From: Macrotrachela quadricornifera
Taxonomy: Eukaryota > Rotifera > Eurotatoria > Philodinida > Philodinidae
Assembly: GCA_022393335.1 (NCBI GenBank)
Contig: JAJEKB010000524.1
Location: 358,966 to 422,965 of the forward strand
Direction of reading: 5' to 3'
DNA length: 64,000 nt
Position 1 is the first letter of the stretch. Every line of letters begins with the position of its first letter. The position numbers and the translations under genes were made by a program. The notes under the pieces are model-generated. The model did no database searches. It saw only the letters and a program-made list of their open reading frames with translations, and was not told where the DNA came from. Shown here piece by piece: positions 53,656-64,000 of the stretch.

Positions 53656-54124
53656 ATGAGCGTCCAAAGAATCATCATATTGTTTTTTTTTCTATTCATT
53701 TTCATTAATGCTAATTCAATTCATCAAAATATTAGGTAAAAAAACAAGACCAAGTATTAAACTACGTTTTTTTTTCTACTATATGATCGATTTAATACAG
53801 GCAATATGAATATCGGCAACGACGTAGTCTTGACATTGCAAACTGGCAACTAGCTGATACATTATATAAACGTCTCTATGATGATGATGATGATGATAAC
53901 CATAGAATTGAAGAGGACAAAAGAAATAAACGTTCAGAAATTCCAAGAGAATTAAGACCTGTTGAAGGACCAATTAATATTGAACAATTACCAGCTATGT
54001 TAGCAGCAAGACATGTTAAACGTTATCGTTTTTCACAACAAAATGATCCGGCTATAATGTATGTTGATTCATTATATTATATAAATATATTGAAATATTT
54101 TTTTTTCATTTTAGTGGTCGATGA
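53656..54124 (+). CDS. Secreted neuropeptide precursor, C-terminally amidated
   Basis: Three exons: 53656-53735, 53801-54058, 54115-54124 (115 aa). Residues 1-20 are a signal peptide (MSVQRIIILFFFLFIFINA). Prohormone-convertase sites divide the rest: RQRR (32-35), KR (50-51), KR (67-68 and 70-71), KR (100-101). Predicted products include SLDIANWQLADTLY (36-49) and a C-terminal peptide that ends PAIIGR-stop, where GR is an amidation signal giving Ile-Ile-amide. If KR100-101 is not cut, the last peptide is 42 residues (Ser72-Ile113), starting Ser-Glu and ending Ile-Ile-amide, which in length, position and ends recalls CRF/DH44-type hormones; internal similarity is weak. AATAAA lies at 54154-54159. 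The precursor call is firm, the family open. Confidence 0.8.
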
Positions 54125-55514
54125 AAAATCCTATGTGAATGAAAATTTTCGTCAATAAAAGATTACCATATGAAATTTTAGTTTATTTGAAATAGCCAGA
54201 TATTATGAAAATCTTCTTCACCACTATAGTCATGTTGTCTTGTGGAAATTTTTCAAAAGAAATGAATAATTTCTTTATGTAATAACAAAAAGCATTTATT
54301 GTATAATCCGTTTACATTCATACTATCAAATTTCTACTTGCCCATTTAAACTAGCTAATAAATAAAACCTGACAGAAAAAAAAATAAATATCTTTTATTA
54401 AAAATTGTTGTTTGATTTTGACGAGAAGAGAATCGAGAAATCATCAGTTGAACAATAGAATTTTGCATCTAACACCAAGGTTTCAATTATTTAAGTTTGA
54501 ATTTATGTATAGAATCGAGAATGTTTCTGAAACCTATTTGTATATTTTTATCTATTTATCATTAACGATAAATCTAATAAGTCGCATGGAATATGGTGGA
54601 TGAGTTTATTGAATGATCAATATGATTATTATCGGAATTTAATTTACTAAACGAGAATCAATTAAAAGAAATATTATTTTTCTATATTTGATCGTTTTCA
54701 TGTATGAGTATATGTATGAATAATAATCTGTATAGTAAATTTTGGTTTTCTCAATTCTTAATTATGATGGTATTTTATTAATGAAGACTATTTTGGATGT
54801 TGCATTTTATTGTTGTTTCGTATAATATAATACGATAAAAGCAGACAGAATCTATCTTAAAGCATATTGATCCTTGTTTAAGAATAATAATTATTTGTTT
54901 CAAAGGTGATTGATCAATTAGTCGCAATGGAAAGTAACCGCGCACAAGCTCACGGTCTACACTGAATACTAACAGAGGTACAGCAATAATTAAATTAAAA
55001 GACTTTACTTAATCCTTACTGTGTCTATCACTCATTTCAAACAGTGTCAAATGAACTCTATTGGACAGCTCGCGAAGTGCTAAGATTTACTTAGAAAATG
55101 CCGAAGAATTAAATCATAGGTTTAACAGTTACAATAAATATATTAAGTGGAGAATCGTTACTGACCAGTTAGATCAAATTCTAAGCACCATGCTATTTGA
55201 TACTTGCGCAATTTATCGATATAGAATCATACTTGGAAAATATTAAGTAAGTTCGAGAAAAAAGGTTTGAGAACAATTACTTTTTTTTTCTGATAAAAGT
55301 TCCTAGATAAATACTTTATTCATAATACTCTATGAAATCTAGCCTGCTTTGTCTGCAAAGGTCAAATACTACAGTCGGTTTCGATCAGGTCGATCTAATA
55401 GCTCTTGATAAAAAATCCGAGATGAAAAATAAATACAGTAACAGGTTAGGTTAACTTCTTTAATTTAATTATTATTGTCTCTCTCTTTTACTATCGAGTA
55501 TATACAGTCAACTT

Positions 55515-55615
55515 GTATGCGACGATTTTTCGTTGAGACGAATTGAATGCGTGACGAATTGATCGGCAATAAATTGAACGCGACGAATTGAGCATGATGA
55601 ATTGAATAGCGACGA
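55515..55615. repeat. Degenerate minisatellite GACGAATTGA
   Basis: Five to six imperfect units built on GACGAATTGA followed by 3-9 variable bases (GACGAATTGAATGCGT, GACGAATTGATCGG, AATAAATTGAACGC, GACGAATTGAGCAT, GATGAATTGAATAGC). The block is richer in G+C than its flanks. Confidence 0.7.
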
Positions 55616-58261
55616 AGAGATATGACACCTATTTAAAAATAAGCTATCATTTCTACTGTGTTTTATAATTATCGCGCTATTGAAATAATTGTTGATCCTC
55701 GTAAACCATACAACACAGTTCCTAGGTTGAGATCTCATATTAATTGAAATATTATGTGAAAATAATAATTATATGGCATAAAGAGAATTGAGAACTGGAG
55801 TGATTATATAGAAAATCTTGTATTGAAACAGAACAATTAGTTCGTTAGAAATGATACCAGTATGATTAGCTGTATTTAGCGGTCAATATTTGAATATTTG
55901 ATACAACATTTTCGGAATCAAAAACGAATATACAAGTATTCAACGCATGCTAATCAACACAGTCGATAGTATTCACTCGTCGATCTAGTTGTAATGATCA
56001 ACCATGGGACTAATGAAATATATCAGATTCTTCAATAAGATGGGACAATCTTATTTCATGGGATGAAATGACACAGAATTTCCATCTTACGATATTTTTA
56101 TCTTCTATTCTCATGAAAAAGTACAAATTCTTTCTCGTTGAAATAAGGAGCCAATATGTTTCATAGGAATGACGAGTAATAGTGATTAATATATCTTCAT
56201 TATTCATCTTTTTCTTCAACACAAAGCTTTTTCGTTGGCTTCTTTGTGCGATTTATTCATGAAAATATTTTGAACCTCTTTACAGTTTAATTGTTTTTAT
56301 AGACTAAAGGTGCTTTCAAACTTGTTTATATTTTTCAATACTTCCTCGTCGGAAATATTCGTTTCACAAATTAAAGTAAATGATTATAAGGAATCATCAA
56401 TTTTAAATTGTTTAGAGAAAACTTATCTATAGATAGATAATCCTGATGAATTCTACTGAGTTATAAGCACTATAGAGTTCATCAGAGTTCACTAAGTATT
56501 GGAAAAATCCAATCAATTTTACTAAAGTATGAAAAGGTATTCAAGAACTCTTGATGATTTAGGAAAATTAACAAAATTTATGACAAGATTATGAGTAATG
56601 AATGAAAAATGCACTATAGCAAAAGCATTATTACGTTTTAACACTGGTAGATATGAAATTGTAGACCTCTAAAAGAAAAACAAATCAAATTTTATATTGT
56701 GGTAGTCTCCAGTATATGGGAAAAACTTCTCAATGAATTTCATTGAATTGAGTATTGTATTCTTTAAAGACCATATAGATTCTAATACTTTGGATTCGCA
56801 ATTTTTGATTTTGAGGAAAGCAGTAAAATCTGTATGATTAGTATAAAAAAAATAAAATGTCATATGAATTAATCTAAATGGGAACAGACACCTTGAAACT
56901 AAGATGATTGAATAAGAAAATTATGAAAGTTAGATTAAGATTCGAAAAAGTCTTAATGATACATAAATTATCCTATGAGATCCCATAGAATAGAACAAAT
57001 TACCTAATCTCATTCCATTTGAAACTCATGACTATACTAACCAGAATAATATCGGACAGGAAATTTTCCGCAGATTACATATTTAAGCCGTCTCATCTAT
57101 AGCAATGGTCAAAATTATAAGAACAAAATAGTATTTTCTTATTTATTGTACATGATAGATATCACTTTGACTAGAAAATTATACAGATCAGCCGAAGAAT
57201 TCATGTTGAAAATTTTTATTAAAAAAAGCTGTCAATTTTGATGTATATTTGATTTTCGAAGTGCATTTTGACTAAGTCAAATTATCTTAGAATGACTTGA
57301 GAATGTCAGTTTAGTTCAGTTTTTTGGACGCTGAAACTAAAATATAAATAAAGAAGCTTTTTTCTGCGTTGCATTAGATAGAAAAATTTTTAGTTGAAAA
57401 ATGACAAACTTTCGAGTTTGGAGACCATTTCTTTAAAAAAGAGGACGCTATTTTGATAGAAATAGGCAGTATAAGGTATTAAAATTGACTTAAAACTGTT
57501 AATACCGAAACAGTTTTCTATCCAGTGGAGCTTTGCAAAAAAGCACTTCCGCCTACATGTTAGTTTTAATAGCTAAACACAAACTCAACTGGGCTTGCAA
57601 TTTCAAGTTATTTTAAGCTAATTTAGCTTCAGTACGATAAAAAAGAAGCAATTTTAAATTTAAAATTAAATCAAATTACAAATATTTTATGAAACCGCCC
57701 AGAATAATTTTGGTCAACTCAAAAATATGAATTTCCTGAAACATGCATTTTCCCGAATTAAACTTTTAAAATGAGATTTTCGAAGTTCAGTTTTGAATAA
57801 ATCATTACCGAATGTATACATGTGGACGCATAAAGTGTATTCACCAGATTTTGACCGTATAACCAGTATTAATTATCGACATATTTCATCAACGGAAAAG
57901 CCTGATATTAATAGCATAGATAGTCGGTGTCTCTACTTGTTATATGTCAGAACTTGAAGCTTTTAATCGTTCCTTCTTTGAAGAATACATACATTTTAAT
58001 ATTTCATAGATGGTTTTGAGTTACAGTGTTGATTAGATTCTCTAATCTGTATGAAAGTTTGACTGAATTTAAAGCATTTTTTTAGGAATTTGTTACTAAA
58101 ATTGTGGCTTTCAAAGTTATGATCGCAAGCAATAATTCAAGGCCGATTGACTAACTAAAAATGAAGTTATAAGTCAAATACTGTGCTGAACTTAACACTT
58201 ATTGTTCAATTCTTTCATTCTCACATATTCGGCATCGATTGCATCGGAGAGTTACCAGACA

Positions 58262-59200
58262 TCAAAAAGAACTTTTGACCTCTACTTAGGTCTGGCCAAA
58301 AGTTCTAAATTTTTTAAAAGTAATATAAAGATAAAGCTGTTGAGAATAGTTACCATGATTACTTATATGAAGTTCAATCCTTTTGACACAACTTGTTAAA
58401 ATTTATTTTGAAGCCTTTTTCGAAAAAAATTTTCAAGTACCTTAAATACCTTATGACCTAATCATTTTTCATTTATTTAACGAGTTAAACTACGTTTGAT
58501 AGGAGTAGTCAACCAAAAATTACATAGTATCAGGCCTGGTGAATATAGTGGATATGATATTATACTGATACCTTCTTCTGTCATGTAATTAATAACATTG
58601 AATGAGTATGAAGTCAACGATGGTTATTTAATAATTTCAGACATTTTGAACGTGATGTCTCTGTTTATTGTTATATTTCATTAAGAAAAGGTTTCGGACA
58701 ATTTTCAATATTATATTGTTGACCCACAGTCTTTCCTTTAGTTAGACTTAGGAGTATTTGATTTAAAGAATATACCAAACAAAGTTTTGGTTAAAATCTG
58801 TCTCCATGAATAGTAGTCTTTGATGATTAGTCATCTTCAATTAGGCAACTAGCATCAAATGACTTATGTCTAATCTATCTAAAATAAATCCATATTCCAC
58901 CAATAGTAGTACTAGAATGCAACTGACATCATCGAACAAAATATTACTAAATTTTTACAATAAATGAAATACGATTAGGTCATGCGGTATTCAAGGTACT
59001 TAAAAAATTTTGAAGAAAAAGACTTCAAAAAAATTTTTAACAAGTTGTGTCGAAAGGATTGAACTTCATATAAATAATCGTGGCAACTATTCTCAACATT
59101 TGATAAAAGAAAATTAAAAATATCTTTTTATCTCTGTATTACTCTTACCAAAATTAAAACTTTTGGTTAGACCTAAGTAATCATTCCACAGATATTTAAC
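58262..59200. repeat. Long inverted repeat E (arms about 0.22 kb)
   Basis: 58280-58490 and 58960-59195 are inverted copies around a spacer of about 470 bp. Anchors: GTTGAGAATAGTTACCATGA (58338) against the complement of 59075-59098; ATATGAAGTTCAATCCTTTT against AAAGGATTGAACTTCATATA; ACACAACTTGTTAAAA; ATGACCTAATC against GATTAGGTCAT; TACTTAGGTCTGGCCAAAAG against TTTTGGTTAGACCTAAGTAA. Spacer frames are broken and unassigned. Confidence 0.85.
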
Positions 59201-60488
59201 ATTCGATATTTTTCATTAAGTTCTCTACCATAAAATAGTCGAAAAATAGTTTGATATTCAACCGAAATTATTCTAAATAAGGGGCATTCTATCGACAACC
59301 GTGTCTAAATAAATATCTATATGTATTTTGCAATATCTTGATAGGAAACATTGATTAAAGGTATTGATCATTCTAGATGTCACATATGTACGACTATAAT
59401 TTACGGATATATCAAAGCAAACTCCTTGTTTCAACTTAGTTTTTCTAAAGTATTTTCATTTAAATTATTCAATTAAATTGTATTTGTAATTGTAATTTAA
59501 TAGAGAGATTGGCTTTCATCGATCTAAAGGTACACAAACAGCAACTTTAACAAATGTAAAATGAGAGATCCATAATGTAGTGATTCCTATACTAAAGCAA
59601 CTCGTTCAGATCAAAGAATAAAGAAAATAGCAATAAAAAAATTAGTTATTTTAATTTTACTGATGTTTTTTGTTTTTATTGGTAAGCATGTGAACAATAA
59701 TTGGTAGTTCTTTTAAAGTAAGATCCTTTCGAGATTCGAGATATGTACTTTCAAAGACGATTACATAATTTTATCTAGACTATAAGATTTTAGGCTTATC
59801 ATGAAACTAAAACATCTGTTAAACTCACTACAATGAATATCACTGTTTAGAATACTTTCGTAACTTAGAGAGTTATCAAATCTCCATAAATTCCATTAGA
59901 TTCTCTAGTAAATTAAAACATTTAGTTAATTTAAAAAACCTTTGTGTTAAATCAAACTGAAATAGAATATAAAGTATTAAGAATTCATTAATATCTATGT
60001 ACTAAAGTTGAAATGAAGAATATTCAATTTTCTTTAATCATAATGAATGAAGCATTCATTGTTGTATCTAGCAATTACAAAAGTAAATAAGAATACTTGT
60101 AAGTTTTTTTTATATATGTACACATTGTATTAGCATAATCATATTCAAAAAAAAGTCAAATTTTATACTATAAAGATTTCAAAATTTACTTTTTTGGTTG
60201 AGTTGTTTTCGTAAATTAATTTTATTGATTGATATGTATTCGCTCGTGCTAAGGAAAAAAACGAATGGTTGCGCTCGTTTATGACTGGCCGAAAAAGGAA
60301 ACAAACGGGAGTAAAGCATTTGACAGATGATCTATTTCCTTCCTTTTCTTTTTTCGCCGTCGTCGACCGTTCATTCTCTTAGTATGTTCATACCTCTTTT
60401 TCACTCATTTCTCGATGCCACAAGGTCATATTATTACTAATATTGTTATTATTGATCGTTTTGTCCTACTTTTCAGAACCTAGATGTC

Positions 60489-63400
60489 ATGAATGAATCA
60501 ATTGAAGATAATAATAAAGTCGAACCTCCTCCACTACCATTACCAATACCAAATGTTATTGAAGATTCAATTGCATCTCGTACAAAAGAAATCACTAAAC
60601 GACCAAAACGTGAACGTAGTCCAAGTAAGAAAACTAATGATGTTATAATTATCATTAATCATATTAATATGCTTTAGCACTTCAAATTCAACCACCTGCA
60701 CCTAAAATAAAAAAAGTCAAAGAGGTCGCGCCCAAATTACCAGATAAAACAAAATGGACAATGGAAGAACAAAAACAATTTTTCAGTGCACTTCGAATTG
60801 TATGATTATGAATATTTTCTACAAAATATTAAATTAATATATCATCTTGTTTATTCTAGTATGGTAAAAATTTTGAAGCACTTGGACAATGTTTTAATAC
60901 ACGACGTCGTCTTGTAAATCCTGAAGCACAAAAACGTACATTTGGTCAGATACGTTGCTTTTATTATCGTTCATTTCGTACCGTTTCAAAATTATGTACA
61001 TTTACAGAAGGTTTGTTTCGTTTAATATATATTTTTTTTTATTTATTATTTTTATTTTTCGTTTTATTAGAAGAAAAAAGTAATGTTGATTCATTTGAAT
61101 TACGTTCTGTTCTTGCTTATCTATGTTTAAAACCAAAAGTTAAATGTAAATTATTTAAAAAAAAATTGAATGATTCTTTTTTCAATTAGCTTTTTTTCCT
61201 AATATATAGGTTTTGATAAAAAACCAGCCATATCGATTTTGCATCAACTTATTCGTAATGGTAGTACATTTTTACGTGTTAAAGGACAACGAGAACATGT
61301 ATCAATTATTGGTAAAGCTTTAAAACCACCTAAAACAGCTAATGCACTTGGTATGAAAACAAATTATTTGAAAAAAAAGAATTTTTTTTATATATGAAAT
61401 TCAATCTTTAGGTTCAACAAAACAAACTGATCGTACACTATCCAAACATGTCAAAATTTTATTAAGTCCAGCATCACCAAATGCTTATATACGTGTTGCT
61501 TTATCATGTCGATATCCTCATGTTGAAATATTATTATCACGTACAACAACAATATGTGAATTAATCGATAAATTAACTCAGTATTGGCAATTAAATAATC
61601 ATGCTCTATCTGTAAGTTCAATAGAATAAAATAGATAATTATAGAATTAAGATTAAACATAAATGTACTTGTTTTGATACTAAACTAGAAAAGAATTATA
61701 GCCTTTCATTATCACATCATCAACTTTTTTTTTTGATTGCTATATTTTTTTCTTGTTTATATTTAGCTATTTAAAGATGAATTGCCCATGGAACAACTTG
61801 TTCTATATCCTCATGGATCTTATCTATCTTCATCATCAATTGATCCTCCATTAGTATCAACTGATTCAACTTCTATAGTTGATCTTTCTTCTTCAAAAAA
61901 ACAATTGCCTACTAACATTGATAAACAATCTCGTTCACGATCAGATTCTGAACATTCAACAGAACCATTAACTGATCCTTCTTTACTTTCACAAACAATT
62001 TTAACTCGTAAACGAAATAATTTATCTGAAAGTGAAGTACCCAATGAATCAATTAGTATTCCTACATCATGTATTTCTCCATCATCAGCACCATCAACAC
62101 CAGTTCCTTTACCATTATCATCATCAACATCAACGATAACAACCAATAACAAATCAAATTTAGCACGAACAGCTATTTTACTTGCTGCTAAACGAGCTGC
62201 TTGTAATAATAATACAAATAATCATGATGGATCAACTTTTACACTTATTGATGGTATAGAAGATGAAGCAGATAGTAATGCCGGTTTATTCAAACAAAGA
62301 TTTGACACACTTGATTTCACAGATGAAGTAAATGAAATTTTTTTTAAAATAGTATTTATTTATTTTATGATTTTTTCTTTCAGTTTCCATCCGAAGATGA
62401 AATTGAACCTGAAGTAAATGCATCAGCACCAATACCTGCAATAGCACCTACGACATCAACAAATAATTCTACAATTACATTAGCAGATATATCTCAAGGT
62501 ATTACTCGACTTAATCCTTCATTTTTAACATTGACTGTTGGTGAATTACAAAAATTACTTCAACGTCCAAAAGAACTTCGAATTATTTATGATTTTAATA
62601 ATCTATCACGTACATCTAATATTAATGATTCATCATCATCATCAACAACAGCTTTTCTTCATTATGTTATTCAAATGGCAAATCAATGTTTAACAACTAT
62701 TGCTGATCGACAATCACAATCAGAAATTAAAACAACAAAAAAATCAAATACAAAAAAACAACAAATATCACGATCAAAATGTTTTTGTTCATGTTGTTCT
62801 CATCAACATTCACTTAGCACAAAGGAACAGAGACGTCCATCGGCAAAAACTTCTACTTCACCAAATGCTGAAATTTGTGCTTTATTACAAATGCCACAAT
62901 CAATACCTACACAAGATATGATTATTAGTAGAAATGATGATATTTCAACAATACAAACTTCTTTACAAGGTATTAATATAGTCTTAAGTATACTTATTCA
63001 CGAGATTAAATTTTTAATTATATTTTCTAATTTTCAAAGAAAAAATAACTTTATATATAAACTTCGAAGATATTTTTTTTTTGGTGTAATATTATTGATT
63101 TGTTATTATATTTCACAACATATTTAAAACAAATATGCATTTGATTATATTTTAGGTACTATGATCAATAGTACAAATAAAGTATCGGATGGAGATTTAC
63201 ATAATAAGTGAGTTAATAGTTATTTAAAATATTCATTATAAAATTGCTTTTAAATTTATCATAGACCTCTTCTATTACCACAAATGGATGAACAATCCGA
63301 TATTTTTAATACTCTTTCTTGGCCAACTGATTCAGGAACACTATCTACAGAACAATCTCAACCTCCTCCATTACCACAAATAACATCATCAACAAATGCA

Positions 63401-64000
63401 ACAACTGAACTTCCATCTTTACTAACACTATTACTTCCGATGATGAATGGAAACGAATCATCTTCTACTGCTTCTGTTCCTCAACCAAAACAATCTGCTA
63501 TCATGTTTAGCAGTAATAATGGTGTAATTGATGATCCATTAATTCAATCATTAGCTGCTGAACAAGCTGCATCAGCACATAATTATGATCTATTATCACA
63601 TCGACATAAACGAGTAAGTCAAATTACAAAAATAATTGATTGTATAGTTGTTATCTAGGTACGACGTCCTTTGCGTTATGGTGATCAATCAACTCGTCCT
63701 TCAAATATTCAACTTTTACTTGGTACATAAAAACAACTATTTTCTTGGAAGATATTATTCATTTTGTCTTTAGATGCAAATATAAATGCGCAACAAACAG
63801 CTGCAGCAGCAGCAGCAGCCAATCAACGTTTAATGTTTAATACTAATAATACTCCTGATCTTTCAGCACCATCGGATAATTTATTTCGAGATGATTGTGA
63901 AAATCCAAGTAATATTTTTAAAAAAATTTCTAATTATATATTCACATTCTATTTCAATTGTAGATGATCTTCTCAATGATAATACAAATATGAGCACTGT
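60489..64000 (+). CDS. CRAMP1: Cramped/CRAMP1-like chromatin protein (3' end outside window)
   Basis: Thirteen exons seen: 60489-60624, 60678-60799, 60860-61010, 61071-61145, 61210-61350, 61412-61611, 61767-62327, 62384-62969, 63156-63207, 63265-63613, 63659-63722, 63774-63908, 63964-64000 (continues). A SANT/Myb-like domain comes first (KWTMEEQKQFFSALRIYGKN, FGQIRCFYYRSFRTVSKL), then the Cramped-specific part: LRSVLAYLCLK, ILHQLIRNGSTFLRVKGQRE, and a ubiquitin-like stretch LFKDELPMEQLVLYPHG. Farther on, LTVGELQKLLQRPKELRIIY matches the conserved C-terminal Cramped motif, and VRRPLRYGDQ the late basic motif. Cramped is a nuclear SANT protein linked in animals to Polycomb-type repression and linker-histone gene control. 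Long Ser/Thr/Pro-rich linkers, a Cys cluster (CFCSCCSHQH) and a poly-Ala run fill the rest. Confidence 0.88.

Larger units (their letters stand above)
54125..60488. other. Gene-poor stretch before the Cramped gene
   Basis: A+T-rich DNA with no assignable gene. It contains the short tandem repeat at 55515-55615 and inverted repeat E at 58262-59200. Near 60240-60420 the sequence becomes richer in G+C (CGCTCGTTTATGACTGGCCG, CGCCGTCGTCGACCG), probably the promoter and 5' UTR of the Cramped gene, with a T-rich AG at 60475-60476. Confidence 0.5.

Noticed and set aside
53656..54124. Firm assignment of the precursor to CRF/DH44
   Set aside because: Only ends, length and position agree; the middle of the peptide does not align well enough.

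Overview
The window reads as nuclear DNA of a small invertebrate. It is very A+T-rich, its genes are split by many short GT-AG introns (mostly 45-75 nt), and the gene set is animal: an H-NOX cyclase family, a Na+/K+-ATPase alpha chain, a neuropeptide precursor, COP9 signalosome subunit 3 and Cramped. Intron size, base composition and T-rich AG acceptors just upstream of many start codons (as expected for spliced-leader trans-splicing) would suit a rotifer, but that is inference; no sequence here names the species.

Layout. 1-6333 (minus strand): two tandem H-NOX/guanylate-cyclase-like genes; the left one leaves the window, the right one is complete (644 aa) and has lost its catalytic residues. 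6334-15314: gene-poor, with two long inverted repeats. 15315-15878: an intronless EGF/TM2 membrane protein. 18630-21104: adenine phosphoribosyltransferase followed by a mitochondrial carrier of the SLC25A14/A30 type. 21407-23932: a Mutator-like element with exact terminal inverted repeats and a 9-bp target duplication, carrying a dead transposase. 23942-27458: gene-poor, two more inverted repeats. 27459-40432: a same-strand cluster with bZIP protein, COPS3, RING-H2 E3 ligase, BEN-like protein, second RING-H2 ligase, and a PLAT-domain type I membrane protein with a 2.7-kb intron. 40433-44190: presumed regulatory DNA with a perfect CRE. 44191-48624: complete Na+/K+-ATPase alpha gene (19 coding exons, 1010 aa). 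53656-54124: a secreted, probably amidated neuropeptide precursor. 54125-60488: gene-poor, a sixth inverted repeat. 60489-64000: Cramped/CRAMP1-like gene, 3' end outside the window.

The genes do not form one pathway. Most are housekeeping or signalling genes: purine salvage, mitochondrial transport, ubiquitin/COP9 regulation, chromatin and ion transport. The accessory material is the Mutator-like element and six separate long inverted repeats in the gene-poor stretches. The least ordinary coding signals are the H-NOX pseudo-cyclase, the neuropeptide precursor, the PLAT-TM-PPxY receptor-like protein and a 10-nt microexon in the ATPase gene. Intron-exon models were derived by hand; all were checked for reading phase, and the totals are whole codons.
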